From Prochlorococcus marinus str. MIT 9314 (GTDB lineage Bacteria > Cyanobacteriota > Cyanobacteriia > PCC-6307 > Cyanobiaceae), in NCBI RefSeq assembly GCF_000760035.1, contig NZ_JNAO01000013.1, positions 62,001 to 126,000 on the forward strand: a stretch of 64,000 nucleotides of DNA. Direction: 5' to 3'. Below, piece after piece: positions 15,087 to 22,262 of the stretch. Under the pieces are notes generated by a model. The model ran no database searches. It had not been told where the DNA came from and saw only the letters and a list, made by a program, of their open reading frames with translations. Position numbers and translations under genes: made by a program. The first letter of the stretch is position 1, and every line of letters begins with the position of its first letter.

Positions 15087-15188
15087 TTAATACTGTTTTT
15101 TGAATCCATTCCAAGTTTGAGAAAATCTTAATCCCAGATAAGAAATTAAAATTGTCCAAAATAAAATTTCTATCCCTAAATTAGTCAT
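15087..15188 (-). CDS. Tiny membrane protein, 33 aa
   Basis: MTNLGIEILFWTILISYLGL span followed by RFSQTWNGFKKQY. A strong AAAGGAGG Shine-Dalgarno lies about 9 bases upstream, so translation is likely. Sits 15 bases upstream of the 48-aa gene on the same strand. Confidence 0.55.
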   Translation of the reverse strand: MTNLGIEILFWTILISYLGLRFSQTWNGFKKQY

Positions 15189-15273
15189 TTGCTTGGCCTC
15201 CTTTCTGTCTGTTTATTCTTTAGTACGGGTATTATGTAAAAATCAAGCGTAAGAATACCTAAAAGTTAAAGTT

Positions 15274-15426
15274 TTAATCACAAAAAATCTTGCAATGATT
15301 GTTACTCGGATGTTCTCTACATTCTTTATTCCAATAAGCTTCAATTTCTTTGAGCTTATTATCAAATGAAAGGTTTTTTTTATCCAAATTAATTTCTTGG
15401 ATAGTAAATGTATCATTTAGTGCCAT
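15274..15426 (-). CDS. Small Cys-tail protein, 50 aa (copy 2)
   Basis: The frame is open upstream to 15531, but the ATG at 15426 (MALNDTFTIQEINL) is preferred because the 5' part overlaps the 33-nt upstream element at 15488-15520. The C-terminus IEAYWNKECREHPSNNHCKI then FCD matches the tail of the gene at 14925. Soluble. Function unknown. Confidence 0.5.
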   Translation of the reverse strand: MALNDTFTIQEINLDKKNLSFDNKLKEIEAYWNKECREHPSNNHCKIFCD

Positions 15427-15487
15427 AATACTTACTTCTCGACTACACCTATTTTCTAATGCATTTGAATAGTAAATTTCAAGTTTT

Positions 15488-15520
15488 ATGTGTGCGGTTT
15501 GAGGAACAAAATTGTACGGA
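15488..15520 (-). repeat. 33-nt upstream element, copy 2
   Basis: Second copy of the element at 8642: 21 identical bases, five variable, then GTACGGA. It lies ~62 bases upstream of the start of the 50-aa gene. See copy 1. Confidence 0.6.
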
Positions 15521-15661
15521 TTAAGGATCAAAAAAAAATCTCAAATTATAAAAAATTGCAAGGAAAATATCCTCAAAAAATTTATTCCAACTTTAAAAAT
15601 TTTGTGTAATTTTGCTAGAAATTCTATTCTCTTAATACCTTCTTAGATCAGCCAGTATCTA

Positions 15662-15775
15662 TCATTCATCTAATCTATCAGCATATTCTCTTAAAATCTC
15701 AGCCACCTTCTGAGTTGGAATTTCTTTTTGATATTCTCTAAATAAATCAAAAAATTTATCTAAGCAATCTTTCAT
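15662..15775 (-). CDS. Small acidic protein, 37 aa
   Basis: MKDCLDKFFDLFREYQKEIP followed by TQKVAEILREYADRLDE: two amphipathic helices. It follows the three-gene membrane cluster at 15793-16138 by 17 bases on the same strand, so may be its fourth gene. Unknown function. Confidence 0.45.
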   Translation of the reverse strand: MKDCLDKFFDLFREYQKEIPTQKVAEILREYADRLDE

Positions 15776-15792
15776 TGAAGAGGATATAAAAA

Positions 15793-15888
15793 TTAGCGTT
15801 TCATTTTAAAAGTAAAGTATGCAAACCCACCAAGCAATAAAAGGCTTACAACCCCATAAGTAATCGCTATGCCGTAAATGCATGTCAT
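15793..15888 (-). CDS. Tiny membrane protein, 31 aa
   Basis: MTCIYGIAITYGVVSLLLLG span ending FAYFTFKMKR. Its ATG overlaps the stop of the 46-aa gene (ATGA). Third gene of a tightly coupled mini-operon. Confidence 0.5.
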   Translation of the reverse strand: MTCIYGIAITYGVVSLLLLGGFAYFTFKMKR

Positions 15889-16025
15889 TTGTTTATAAAG
15901 ACATAAGCAGAATATAAGTAAACTAAGAAAACTCCAATAGCAATGGAACTTCCATAAATAAGAAAGTTCCAAAATCTATATAATTTAGTTTTTTTAAATA
16001 CTTTTTCTTCTTCTTTAGTAATCAT
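15885..16025 (-). CDS. Small membrane protein, 46 aa
   Basis: Charged head MITKEEEKVFKKTKLYRF, then one span (FLIYGSSIAIGVFLVYLY). Coupled by ATGA overlaps to both neighbours, the 38-aa gene upstream and the 31-aa gene downstream. Unknown function; overlap at both ends is good evidence for coding. Confidence 0.55.
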   Translation of the reverse strand: MITKEEEKVFKKTKLYRFWNFLIYGSSIAIGVFLVYLYSAYVFINK

Positions 16026-16138
16026 TTATTTTCTTTTTCTTTTCTGGCAGCATTACCTTTTGCTCTTAATACCAAAGTTATTGTAAGGGCAGAGCTTAAT
16101 ATCATAGCATCAATTAATAGGTGCGGGGAAATACTCAT
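16022..16138 (-). CDS. Small membrane protein, 38 aa
   Basis: One span (HLLIDAMILSSALTITLVL), then a basic tail RAKGNAARKEKENK. First gene of the three-gene run joined by ATGA overlaps. Unknown function. Confidence 0.5.
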   Translation of the reverse strand: MSISPHLLIDAMILSSALTITLVLRAKGNAARKEKENK

Positions 16139-16291
16139 CAGTTGAAAAGAGAAATAAAAAGAGTAATTATCTTTTTATCAATAAATCTATTGAAAATTAA
16201 AAAAGAGGGGTTTATCCCTCTAAGTGTAGATCGACTGTCAATCACTGTCTATTTTAGCTTTTTAGCTTCTCTTAAAAAAATAGTATTTTAT

Positions 16292-16447
16292 TTAGCCAGA
16301 GCAAGAAAAGGCACCTGCAAGTAAATTTTTAAAAATTGGAGCTTGAACCAAGGCATACAAAAAGAAAGTTGATGACGCGAGAATAATAGCTATTTTGGAA
16401 ATCCTGTTAACTTTCAAATTTGAGACTTTTGCAAATGCAGAGTTCAT
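16292..16447 (-). CDS. Small membrane protein, 51 aa (duplicated module, copy 2)
   Basis: MNSAFAKVSNLKVNRISKIA start and AGAFSCSG end; paralogue of 9586-9741 with the same length. Intact, although its partner gene (16524-16727) is broken. Retention of only this member suggests it is the functional part of the module. Confidence 0.65.
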   Translation of the reverse strand: MNSAFAKVSNLKVNRISKIAIILASSTFFLYALVQAPIFKNLLAGAFSCSG

Positions 16448-16523
16448 TTGTTCCTTAATTTATTGTTTTCATATTAACTGCAAAAATTAAATATTCAGCA
16501 TCAAAATTTACCAAAGAAAAATT

Positions 16524-16727
16524 TTATTTCTCCTTTTTCTCAGCTTGCATTTTTACTTGTTCAAATTCTTTTTTAGTAACTATTCTGATTTTGTATCCTG
16601 GATATCTTGTTTTCCACCATTTATTGATCGAAATAGCTACTCATTCTAAATCTTGGGCACAAATATTTACCCATAAAATCTTATTTTCAACTTCTTTGTA
16701 GAATTCTCAACTTGTAGGTAAAGCCAT
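16524..16727 (-). pseudogene. Decayed copy of the 65-aa gene
   Basis: 67 codons aligning along their length with 9823-10020, but with TGA at codon 7 (S-stop-EFYKE versus SWEFYKE) and TGA at codon 29 (LE-stop-VAISI versus LTDVAISI). The rest (INKWWKTRYPGYKIRIVTKK) is well kept, so the loss looks recent. Confidence 0.75.
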
Positions 16728-17071
16728 TAAGAATCGCAAATGAAAAAATTTATAATTGTTGAAATAATTCTATAAATTTTGGTATGTAGTCCATGAGCTA
16801 AAACTTTTGTTTTTTTAATAAGATGATTTATTTGAAGATATAAGGTTTTCATTAAACGGTAATAAAAAACTCTAAACAAAAGATTTACGTCACTTTCGCC
16901 TTCTAGAAAAGTATTACTTTTATTTTAAACGAGTTTCAATTAAAAAATATCTCCGCAAAGAAGGGGCCAATTTTTGGCCCCTCTTGGTGAAACTCTTCCA
17001 AAGAAACACCATTAAAATCTTACTCTGAAAGCTGCAAAGTTAAACAAATTAACAAAATAAAGATTAACAAT
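16728..17071. other. Gene-free stretch with one GC-rich hairpin
   Basis: No gene seen. A stem GGGGCCAA / TTGGCCCC (16963-16970 with 16974-16981) with a 3-base loop stands out in AT-rich DNA. It lacks a T-run on either strand, so it is not a typical terminator; it may mark the end of a transcript or be part of a small RNA. Confidence 0.45.
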
Positions 17072-17281
17072 TTATGCGGTCTTTTTAAAAGGGTTCATAT
17101 TCCTTAAAAAATTGTTACTCTTACGGGCACTCATTTTTCTATATCTTTGATTTATATCCAGGATATACTTCCTAGCTTTTTTATCAGTTTCAATTTTCTT
17201 TTTTCGAAGACGTAAAGCCCTTAAATCTTCTATTGACATGAGGCCATCATCTTCATTGAAATTTAAATGATCAAATTGCAT
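17072..17281 (-). CDS. Basic hypothetical protein, 69 aa
   Basis: 69 residues with a short acidic head (FNEDDGLMSIEDL), then a long basic helix (RALRLRKKKIETDKKARKY) and a basic tail ending NPFKKTA. Could bind nucleic acid on charge alone; no domain recognised. Single gene. Confidence 0.5.
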   Translation of the reverse strand: MQFDHLNFNEDDGLMSIEDLRALRLRKKKIETDKKARKYILDINQRYRKMSARKSNNFLRNMNPFKKTA

Positions 17282-17681
17282 CAGTTTAAGAAATTAAGTT
17301 TCTTCTTTAAGTGCAAGATTAACAACCTTATCTGTATTTGCAATAGAGATAATTAACCAACTTAACTCAAATTAGTTTTTCAATGTTCAGAAAGCTAAGA
17401 ATTTAAGTATTAAAAACTTTCTAAAATCAAGAAAAACTTTTGATTTAATTATATTGAAATTCTACAGATACAAATGATTCTCCATAATGAGATTCGGCTG
17501 ATCTTATAAGTAACAAGTAAAATAAATTTACTAAAGCTTTCTCCAAGAGGATTTAGTAACTAATTTAAATAAACTCATAATTTTTGTAATAGCAATTTAC
17601 AAAATAAATTTATTAAGCAATCAAGATATTTTTCTTATAAAGCATTGATTTATATTAAGAGAAAAATTTGCACTCTCAGGC
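17282..17681. other. Gene-free stretch, nothing supported
   Basis: Very AT-rich, no ORF of note on either strand, no repeat found. It leads into the structured element at 17682. Confidence 0.4.
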
Positions 17682-17740
17682 TTTAGTCAGCGGACTAAAT
17701 CCTCGTGGAGTATTGGACTTTAGCCCGCTCTATTTTTTTA
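17682..17740 (+). terminator. Terminator with competing hairpin (small RNA or attenuator)
   Basis: Stem GCGGACTAAA (17690-17699) pairs with TTTAGCCCGC (17719-17728) with one mismatch, followed by TCTATTTTTTT. The same 5' arm also closes a perfect 7-bp hairpin TTTAGTC-agcg-GACTAAA just upstream. Two mutually exclusive hairpins before a U-tract fit either an attenuator or the 3' end of a small RNA. The 57-aa gene starts 150 bases downstream. Confidence 0.5.
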
Positions 17741-17890
17741 GCAAAAGAAAAATAGTACTGCACGGTAACTAGATCACCAATTATTTTATTTATTCTGAAT
17801 AAGCATTTACGCGTTAATTGATCAAAAGTATCTGAGCATATGTTGGGGTTGTTTATTGTATAGAAAGGCTATAAAAATCTTCTTATATCA

Positions 17891-18064
17891 ATGGATTCAG
17901 TATTTTTGCTCATTGATATATTGATTCTTAAAATAATATTATTGTTGATGCCTAAAGGGGGTTTAATTTTGAAAAAAATAATTAAATTTTTTAAACTACT
18001 TAAAAAAAGAATTGACATTCTTAACGCAGAGACTGAATTGAAATTTATATTGGAAAATAAATAA
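17891..18064 (+). CDS. Small membrane protein, 57 aa
   Basis: Hydrophobic head (VFLLIDILILKIILLLM), then a basic amphipathic stretch (KKIIKFFKLLKKRIDIL) and an acidic end. Stop and next start overlap as TAATG with the 48-aa gene, indicating translational coupling. Confidence 0.45.
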   Translation: MDSVFLLIDILILKIILLLMPKGGLILKKIIKFFKLLKKRIDILNAETELKFILENK

Positions 18065-18210
18065 TGGGATTCCCACATTGTCCTATTTGTGTAGTTCTAG
18101 CATTTGTTTCAGTTTTTATGGGAGTTACTCGTAGTTATATGTTATATTTTCTTGCTAGGGAGTTTATGAGAGTCGAATCTACTTTTAAATTTAAGTTTAG
18201 TTTCTATTAA
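18064..18210 (+). CDS. Small membrane protein with CPIC motif, 48 aa
   Basis: MGFPHCPICVVLAFVSVFMG: a CPxC pair directly ahead of a membrane span, then a basic tail. Coupled to the previous gene by TAATG. Whether the cysteines are redox-active or metal-binding is open. Confidence 0.5.
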   Translation: MGFPHCPICVVLAFVSVFMGVTRSYMLYFLAREFMRVESTFKFKFSFY

Positions 18211-18213
18211 TTG

Positions 18214-18242
18214 TTGACATCTAAGTATAAATACTTTATAAA
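18214..18242 (+). promoter_or_regulatory. Consensus sigma70-type promoter
   Basis: TTGACA (18214-18219), 17-base spacer, TATAAA (18237-18242). Transcription would start near 18250, just ahead of the pseudoknotted leader and the 33-aa gene. Confidence 0.7.
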
Positions 18243-18267
18243 TAGATTGTAGTGAATACTACAAAAT

Positions 18268-18328
18268 CGTCCGATCTACCATCTGATAGACCGCAGTACG
18301 ACTCAAGTTATAGGACGGGGACTTGAGC
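18268..18328 (+). ncRNA. Pseudoknot leader, candidate glutamine riboswitch
   Basis: GTCC (18269-18272) pairs with GGAC (18313-18316), enclosing a small hairpin (TCTA/TAGA) and CTCAAGT (18302-18308). CTCAAGT is exactly complementary to ACTTGAG (18321-18327) beyond the outer stem: an H-type pseudoknot. Size, topology and position before a very short ORF match my memory of the glnA/Downstream-peptide RNAs, cyanobacterial glutamine aptamers. The core AGACCGCAGTACGAC is only loosely like the consensus I remember, so the class is tentative; the pseudoknot itself is plain. Confidence 0.5.
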
Positions 18329-18346
18329 AAATTCAGGAGCTGCATC

Positions 18347-18448
18347 ATGGTAAACATGTATTTCAATGGAAAGTCATTCGTATATTGTAGAAAACAAGAA
18401 GAAAAGATTATAAAGCTTACTTATAGAGGATCTATTTACTTGAAATAA
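18347..18448 (+). CDS. Short peptide with DUF4278-like KLTYRG motif, 33 aa
   Basis: MVNMYFNGKSFVYCRKQEEK, then IIKLTYRGSIYLK. The K-L-T-Y-R-G-x-x-Y motif is the hallmark of DUF4278 peptides, here near the C-terminus instead of the start. CAGGAG precedes the ATG. Riboswitch-controlled cyanobacterial peptides of this kind include nitrogen-assimilation regulators, so a role in glutamine-responsive control is possible but unproven. Confidence 0.55.
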   Translation: MVNMYFNGKSFVYCRKQEEKIIKLTYRGSIYLK

Positions 18449-18850
18449 GATTTCTAATTACTTTTTTAAAAAAAAGTTTTGACTTTTATTGACGTTTATG
18501 GCATTAAGTATTTATTAATACTTTATAAGAAGAACTTATAGTAAATATATTTTTTGCCTATTTAAAAATTCATATATTCGTATATTTAGTAACGAGAAAT
18601 TAATTTTAAAATAATTAATTTGTAATTAGTTTTTTAAAAGGTTATGCAACCTATTTCTGAGGAACTTTACAAAAAAATAGTTGAGAGTTCTAAAAAATGA
18701 GTAGATTATTAATTGCTTTATTGGCTTTAGATATAGGCGTAAGTCTGTCTAAAGTTTTTATTTTCACCTGAAAATCAAATTACTTAGCATAAAGAAGCAA
18801 TTGTTTTCTAAAAAAAGAAATATTTACTGAGTATTCTTTATTTGCTTTAT
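18449..18850 (+). other. Sparse stretch with two tiny overlapping frames
   Basis: Mostly empty AT-rich DNA. At 18644-18700 an 18-aa frame (MQPISEELYKKIVESSKK) overlaps by ATGA a 24-aa hydrophobic frame (18697-18771, starting MSRLLIALLALDIGVSL). Both could be chance; no ribosome-binding site is convincing. Confidence 0.25.
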
Positions 18851-18940
18851 TTATTTTATAAAATAAAAAATTAAACCAATGAAAGAACTACCTACAAGTA
18901 ATAGCACCATTAAAAGAGCTATTAACTTTGCTAATCCCAT
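18851..18940 (-). CDS. Tiny membrane peptide, 29 aa
   Basis: MGLAKLIALLMVLLLVGSSF followed by IGLIFYFIK: one long span. Its ATG overlaps the 3' end of the NTF2-like gene by 10 bases in another frame, a coupling seen in this genome. No match to a known photosystem subunit. Confidence 0.4.
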   Translation of the reverse strand: MGLAKLIALLMVLLLVGSSFIGLIFYFIK

Positions 18941-19317
18941 AAAGATAAATCCGAATTTCCTGTAGATCTTTGCATCCAGTGCATTTTCCAAACATTATTT
19001 ACTTTTTTAAAAATTGACGTAACTGTTGGTAAGTCATCATTAGGTGTCCCTTTATAAGTAAATTTTGAACCTAGTGTAAAAATGCACATTACTATATTTT
19101 CGCTTAAAAATTCGAATCGGTGAATTTTGGTTATTTCCGCCTTTTCTTGAACTATATCACCAGTAATCATGTGTTCGAACCCTTTTGCATCTATAGGATT
19201 ACCACTGGGTCTTATGAATAAGAAATCTGGAGTCGCATTATTAATAAAAAATGAGGCCATTTTTTTTGGATTAGCAAACTCATTTAATAATGAAATGATT
19301 GTTTCTTTATCTTTCAT
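18931..19317 (-). CDS. NTF2-like / SnoaL-like protein
   Basis: 128 residues from MKDKETIISLLNEFANPKKM. A cone-shaped NTF2-like fold is suggested by an N-terminal helix pair, FLFIRPSGNPIDAKGF, the strand FLSENIVMCIFTLGSKFTY and the closing TSIFKKVNNVWKMHWMQRS, the usual SnoaL/DUF4440 ending. The frame is open five codons further up (to 19332); the start at 19317 is the better fit to the domain. Substrate unknown. Confidence 0.7.
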   Translation of the reverse strand: MKDKETIISLLNEFANPKKMASFFINNATPDFLFIRPSGNPIDAKGFEHMITGDIVQEKAEITKIHRFEFLSENIVMCIFTLGSKFTYKGTPNDDLPTVTSIFKKVNNVWKMHWMQRSTGNSDLSLWD

Positions 19318-19439
19318 AAAAAAAAGGGACATAGCACTTCTAGTTTAGATCTACTGTTTAAAATATTCAAATCGAAATGGAATAATTCCAAAAAAAATTC
19401 GTTAGGATGTTTTAAATAATAAGATTTTTAATGTAAATC

Positions 19440-19562
19440 ATGATCAATTCATTAAACAAATTATTGCTTATTGGCCAAAAAGTAAAAAAATATTTGCCTT
19501 TCTTCATTGGATTTAAATTACTTACATTTACTGGCTTTCTTACTTATTTAATGAATCGCTAA
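19440..19562 (+). CDS. Small membrane protein, 40 aa
   Basis: Basic head MINSLNKLLLIGQKVKKY and one span (LPFFIGFKLLTFTGFLTYL). ATG start; unknown function. Confidence 0.45.
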   Translation: MINSLNKLLLIGQKVKKYLPFFIGFKLLTFTGFLTYLMNR

Positions 19563-19605
19563 TTGATATAACCTTAACAATAAAATTTAACTAAATTAAG
19601 ATCTA

Positions 19606-19800
19606 GTGAATAAAGAAGAACGAACTAAAAGATTTAAGTCTATGTCAAGTATGCAAAGACAAGAACTGATATTAAAGAAGATGAAAGAGAAAGGCATAGA
19701 TGTGGGAAGTGGAATTCCGAATAAAAAATACGATAGCAAAGAGGTTTATGAATTAATTCATATTGCAAATTGTTTCCCAGAATTAAGAGAGAAAAATTAA
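19606..19800 (+). CDS. Hypothetical protein, 64 aa
   Basis: GTG start. Basic, helical (EERTKRFKSMSSMQRQELIL), then GIDVGSGIPNKKYDSKEVYE and ANCFPELREKN. Soluble. No family recognised. Confidence 0.5.
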   Translation: MNKEERTKRFKSMSSMQRQELILKKMKEKGIDVGSGIPNKKYDSKEVYELIHIANCFPELREKN

Positions 19801-19831
19801 AAAAATATTTAGGTTTCTTTTATTAAGTAAT

Positions 19832-20185
19832 TTATTTTGGTTTCCTTATTGCAGAAATAATTAATCCACCTACTAATTTGAGATTCATAAATACTGCTTT
19901 TTGATCAAAAGGGAATACATGAAAAATTATCTTTGTTGGAATAAGAAATAATAATAAAATGACTGAACCGATTTTTTGTTTTTCTCCAAATATAAAAAAT
20001 CCAGAAACCAATATAAGAAATATAATCGCTCCCACTAGAAGAATAGATGAAGTTGGTTAAGTAATTCCTTTTGAAGAAATATATTTAACTGTTCTTTCAA
20101 AATCATTTATTTTGCCTAGTATGGCTGAAATAAATATTGCTGAAATTGATATTCTGGAAAAAAATCTAACAAAGATTTGATACTT
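19832..20185 (-). pseudogene. DoxX-family pseudogene
   Basis: Reading frame 118 codons long with an internal TAA at 20057-20059. The part before it reads FVRFFSRISISAIFISAILG and YISSKGIT; the part after reads SILLVGAIIFLILVSGFFIF and KAVFMNLKLVGGLIISA. This is the usual DoxX layout of four spans with an R near the start and a conserved N/L-GGL end. An upstream TAA (20186) and no start codon show that the 5' end is also damaged. An intact DoxX gene is at 47347. Confidence 0.75.
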
Positions 20186-20407
20186 TTATTTTTCAAAAAA
20201 GAATTTTTCATAATCTTATAATAAAAAAAATTTTTTATGCGGTTTATAAATAATTAATTAGTTTGAAATAATTTTAAATTTTTTTCAAAGAGGTTTAGCT
20301 AAATTAATAGAAATTTTTTTAATTAATGTGAATCTTATTAAGGTAATTAATAGTAATTTAAGAATTGTCTTTTTATATTTATGAAATGATAAATCTAATT
20401 AAAATAC

Positions 20408-20884
20408 ATGTTTAAAAAATTTCTTTTAATTTCTTTTTTAATTTTAAGTTCCCTCATAACTATATATCCCTCAAAAAAAGAAAATACTAATTTTTTAGAT
20501 TATTGTTATTCTTTAGAAAAAATAATTTCTCGAAATACAGTAGAAAAAAATAAGAATCTATCTAAAAATTTTAGGCCTTTAGCAAAAGATATTGCTCTAT
20601 CTGGTATTAAAAAAACTAAAGGGACTTTAGCTAATAAGATAATTGATCAATATAAAAATTCCAAAAAATTATTTATTATTATTTTTATTCCAAACAAAAT
20701 TTATTGTTTAGCAGGATATTGGATAGAGGAGGTAAGTCCAGGAAAATTCGAATCAATTTTATATGAGAAAACCAAACAAAAAATAAATGAATATAAGAAT
20801 ACTAAAAAAGAAGTAGATGAATTTATAAAAGGAATTAATTTAGACTTTAAATCTATAAAAAAAGAAATTGATGATTTCTTTTAA
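20408..20884 (+). CDS. Secreted or membrane-anchored hypothetical, 158 aa
   Basis: N-terminal hydrophobic segment (FKKFLLISFLILSSLITIYP, residues 2-21) as signal peptide or anchor, then a Lys-rich domain with two cysteines (DYCYSLEK, KIYCLAGYW) and a long charged C-terminal helix. No clear lipobox. Very AT-rich codons. Function unknown. Confidence 0.6.
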   Translation: MFKKFLLISFLILSSLITIYPSKKENTNFLDYCYSLEKIISRNTVEKNKNLSKNFRPLAKDIALSGIKKTKGTLANKIIDQYKNSKKLFIIIFIPNKIYCLAGYWIEEVSPGKFESILYEKTKQKINEYKNTKKEVDEFIKGINLDFKSIKKEIDDFF

Positions 20885-20898
20885 AAAATTTAAATCTT

Positions 20899-21054
20899 CT
20901 ATTTTGATTTTCTTGTACCACCGTAGGAATAGTTATTATGTTGCGAAATTTTATTCCAACATTCTTTACAACAAAAAATCCAGTCTTTATGAATTATGGA
21001 TTTAACCCTGTAATGAATTTTATCTTGCTTATGACATAGATCACATTTTTTCAT
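20899..21054 (-). CDS. Small zinc-finger-like protein, 51 aa
   Basis: MKKCDLCHKQDKIHYRVKSI, then DWIFCCKECWNKISQH and a basic tail NYSYGGTRKSK. Two CxxC knuckles (C4-x2-C7 and C30-x2-C33, with an extra C29) fit a zinc ribbon or treble-clef, probably nucleic-acid binding. I recall similar small proteins across cyanobacteria. No symbol assigned. Confidence 0.65.
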   Translation of the reverse strand: MKKCDLCHKQDKIHYRVKSIIHKDWIFCCKECWNKISQHNNYSYGGTRKSK

Positions 21055-21142
21055 TCATGTTTAACTTTGATAAATAAAATCTTAGATAAGAACAAATATG
21101 ATTGAATGTTCACGAAAAGGTTTTTATTTTGTCACTATAATT

Positions 21143-21211
21143 ATGCACTCTAAACATCCTGATGCAAAGCAGTGGTTTTTATGGGTGCGTTTATTTTTGA
21201 CTGCTCGATAA
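21143..21211 (+). CDS. Possible micro-ORF, 22 aa
   Basis: Short frame of low-AT composition, KHPDAKQWFLWVRLFLTAR after MHS, within an otherwise empty 340-base gap. May be a remnant or a real peptide; nothing else supports it. Confidence 0.25.
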   Translation: MHSKHPDAKQWFLWVRLFLTAR

Positions 21212-21393
21212 AAAATCTAATTTTTACTTTTTTAATTTTAAAAATAAATTCATTATTTACTTGAAAATTCTTAATGCTTTTATTTAACGTTATAAATAAA
21301 ATTTTTTATTATACATGGAAACTAGAACTTTAAAAAGAAAATCACGATTCTTATTTAATTGACTTTAATATAATTTTAATAAAATATTAAACT

Positions 21394-21537
21394 ATGAACA
21401 TTTATTTATTTTGGATATTATTTTTAGCTCTATGGGCAATAGTTCCCTTAATGATTATTAAAGGTAGAGCAGACGAAGCACCTAAAATTCAGACTTCACC
21501 AAAAGTTAAAGAAAAGAAAAAAGGTTGGTTTAATTAA
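21394..21537 (+). CDS. Small membrane protein, 47 aa
   Basis: One span at the N-terminus (YLFWILFLALWAIVPLMII), then KGRADEAPKIQTSPKVKEKK and KGWFN. Clean frame with ATG start. Resembles many short single-span picocyanobacterial proteins. Confidence 0.5.
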   Translation: MNIYLFWILFLALWAIVPLMIIKGRADEAPKIQTSPKVKEKKKGWFN

Positions 21538-21621
21538 GATCAATCTCTTATTTATTAGTTATCTGATAGGTAAATCTAAATAATTTAAATTAGAGTCTCT
21601 GTAAATTTTATAGTTTTATAG

Positions 21622-22193
21622 GTGAAAAATTTTGAGAGCAAACTTTTTTTAGTTGTTCTTGGTGTTAGATCAGAAAAAGTTAATATTGAAATTCATTATG
21701 TTAATTAGGTTATTAGATCTAAAATTGAAGATAAATTCGATGATTTAAGAAAGTATTGGTTTGAATCCCCAAAAGGTTTGCATATTGATAGCTATAAAAA
21801 AATAGAATATTCAAATGGCTGTAAGATCAATTTAATTAATTTTGAAAAAGGATAAATAGAAGAAGACAACTAGTAAAAAAAATAAGTCTCAAAAATATTT
21901 ATGGGTTGTCATTATTGGAGGATATAGCTCGACTTCTATGCAAGAAAAATATGAGTTTGGATTAGTTATAGCTTCAACTAAAATAGAGGCAAAAAATATA
22001 GATAAATATAAATTGCTTATTCCCTGTAAAAAAGGATAATGAAGATATTTCAAAATTAAAAACTTTTAGTAATATTGATAATTGCCAAGTTATTAATAAA
22101 ATAGACAGATGGCAAATAAAGTTAATACCTAAGGAAAATTTTTTAATCAAAACTATGGACCAGATTGGTTGGGATATAAAATATGAAAATTAA
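21622..22193 (+). pseudogene. DUF1543 protein, broken
   Basis: Family features are readable across stops and frameshifts: LFLVVLGVR, NIEIHYVN-stop, SKIEDKFDDLRKYWF, GLHIDSYKKIEYSNG, then in another frame LWVVIIGGYSSTSMQEKYEF and GLVIASTKIEAKNIDKYK, and IDRWQIKLIPKENF at the end. DUF1543 proteins are ~170-190 residues with this duplicated layout. At least two stops and one frameshift; not functional. Confidence 0.75.
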
Positions 22194-22262
22194 GAATTTA
22201 GGATAAATTTTATTTAGGAGGATCATTATTTTATAATTTAAAAAGTTTTATTTGATTTTTCG

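Noticed and set aside
16121-16324. 67-aa + strand frame
   Set aside because: Overlaps antisense the 5' end of the 38-aa membrane gene and the end of the 51-aa paralogue; composition is that of a shadow.
10380-16727. UGA read as an amino acid: both decayed small genes have TGA where Trp is expected
   Set aside because: Two cases only, each one transition from TGG; the 65-aa relative also has a TGA at a non-Trp site, and all core genes use TGA as stop. Ordinary decay is simpler.
17869-18078. 69-aa minus-strand frame
   Set aside because: Antisense to the TAATG-coupled 57-aa and 48-aa genes, which have a better gene structure.
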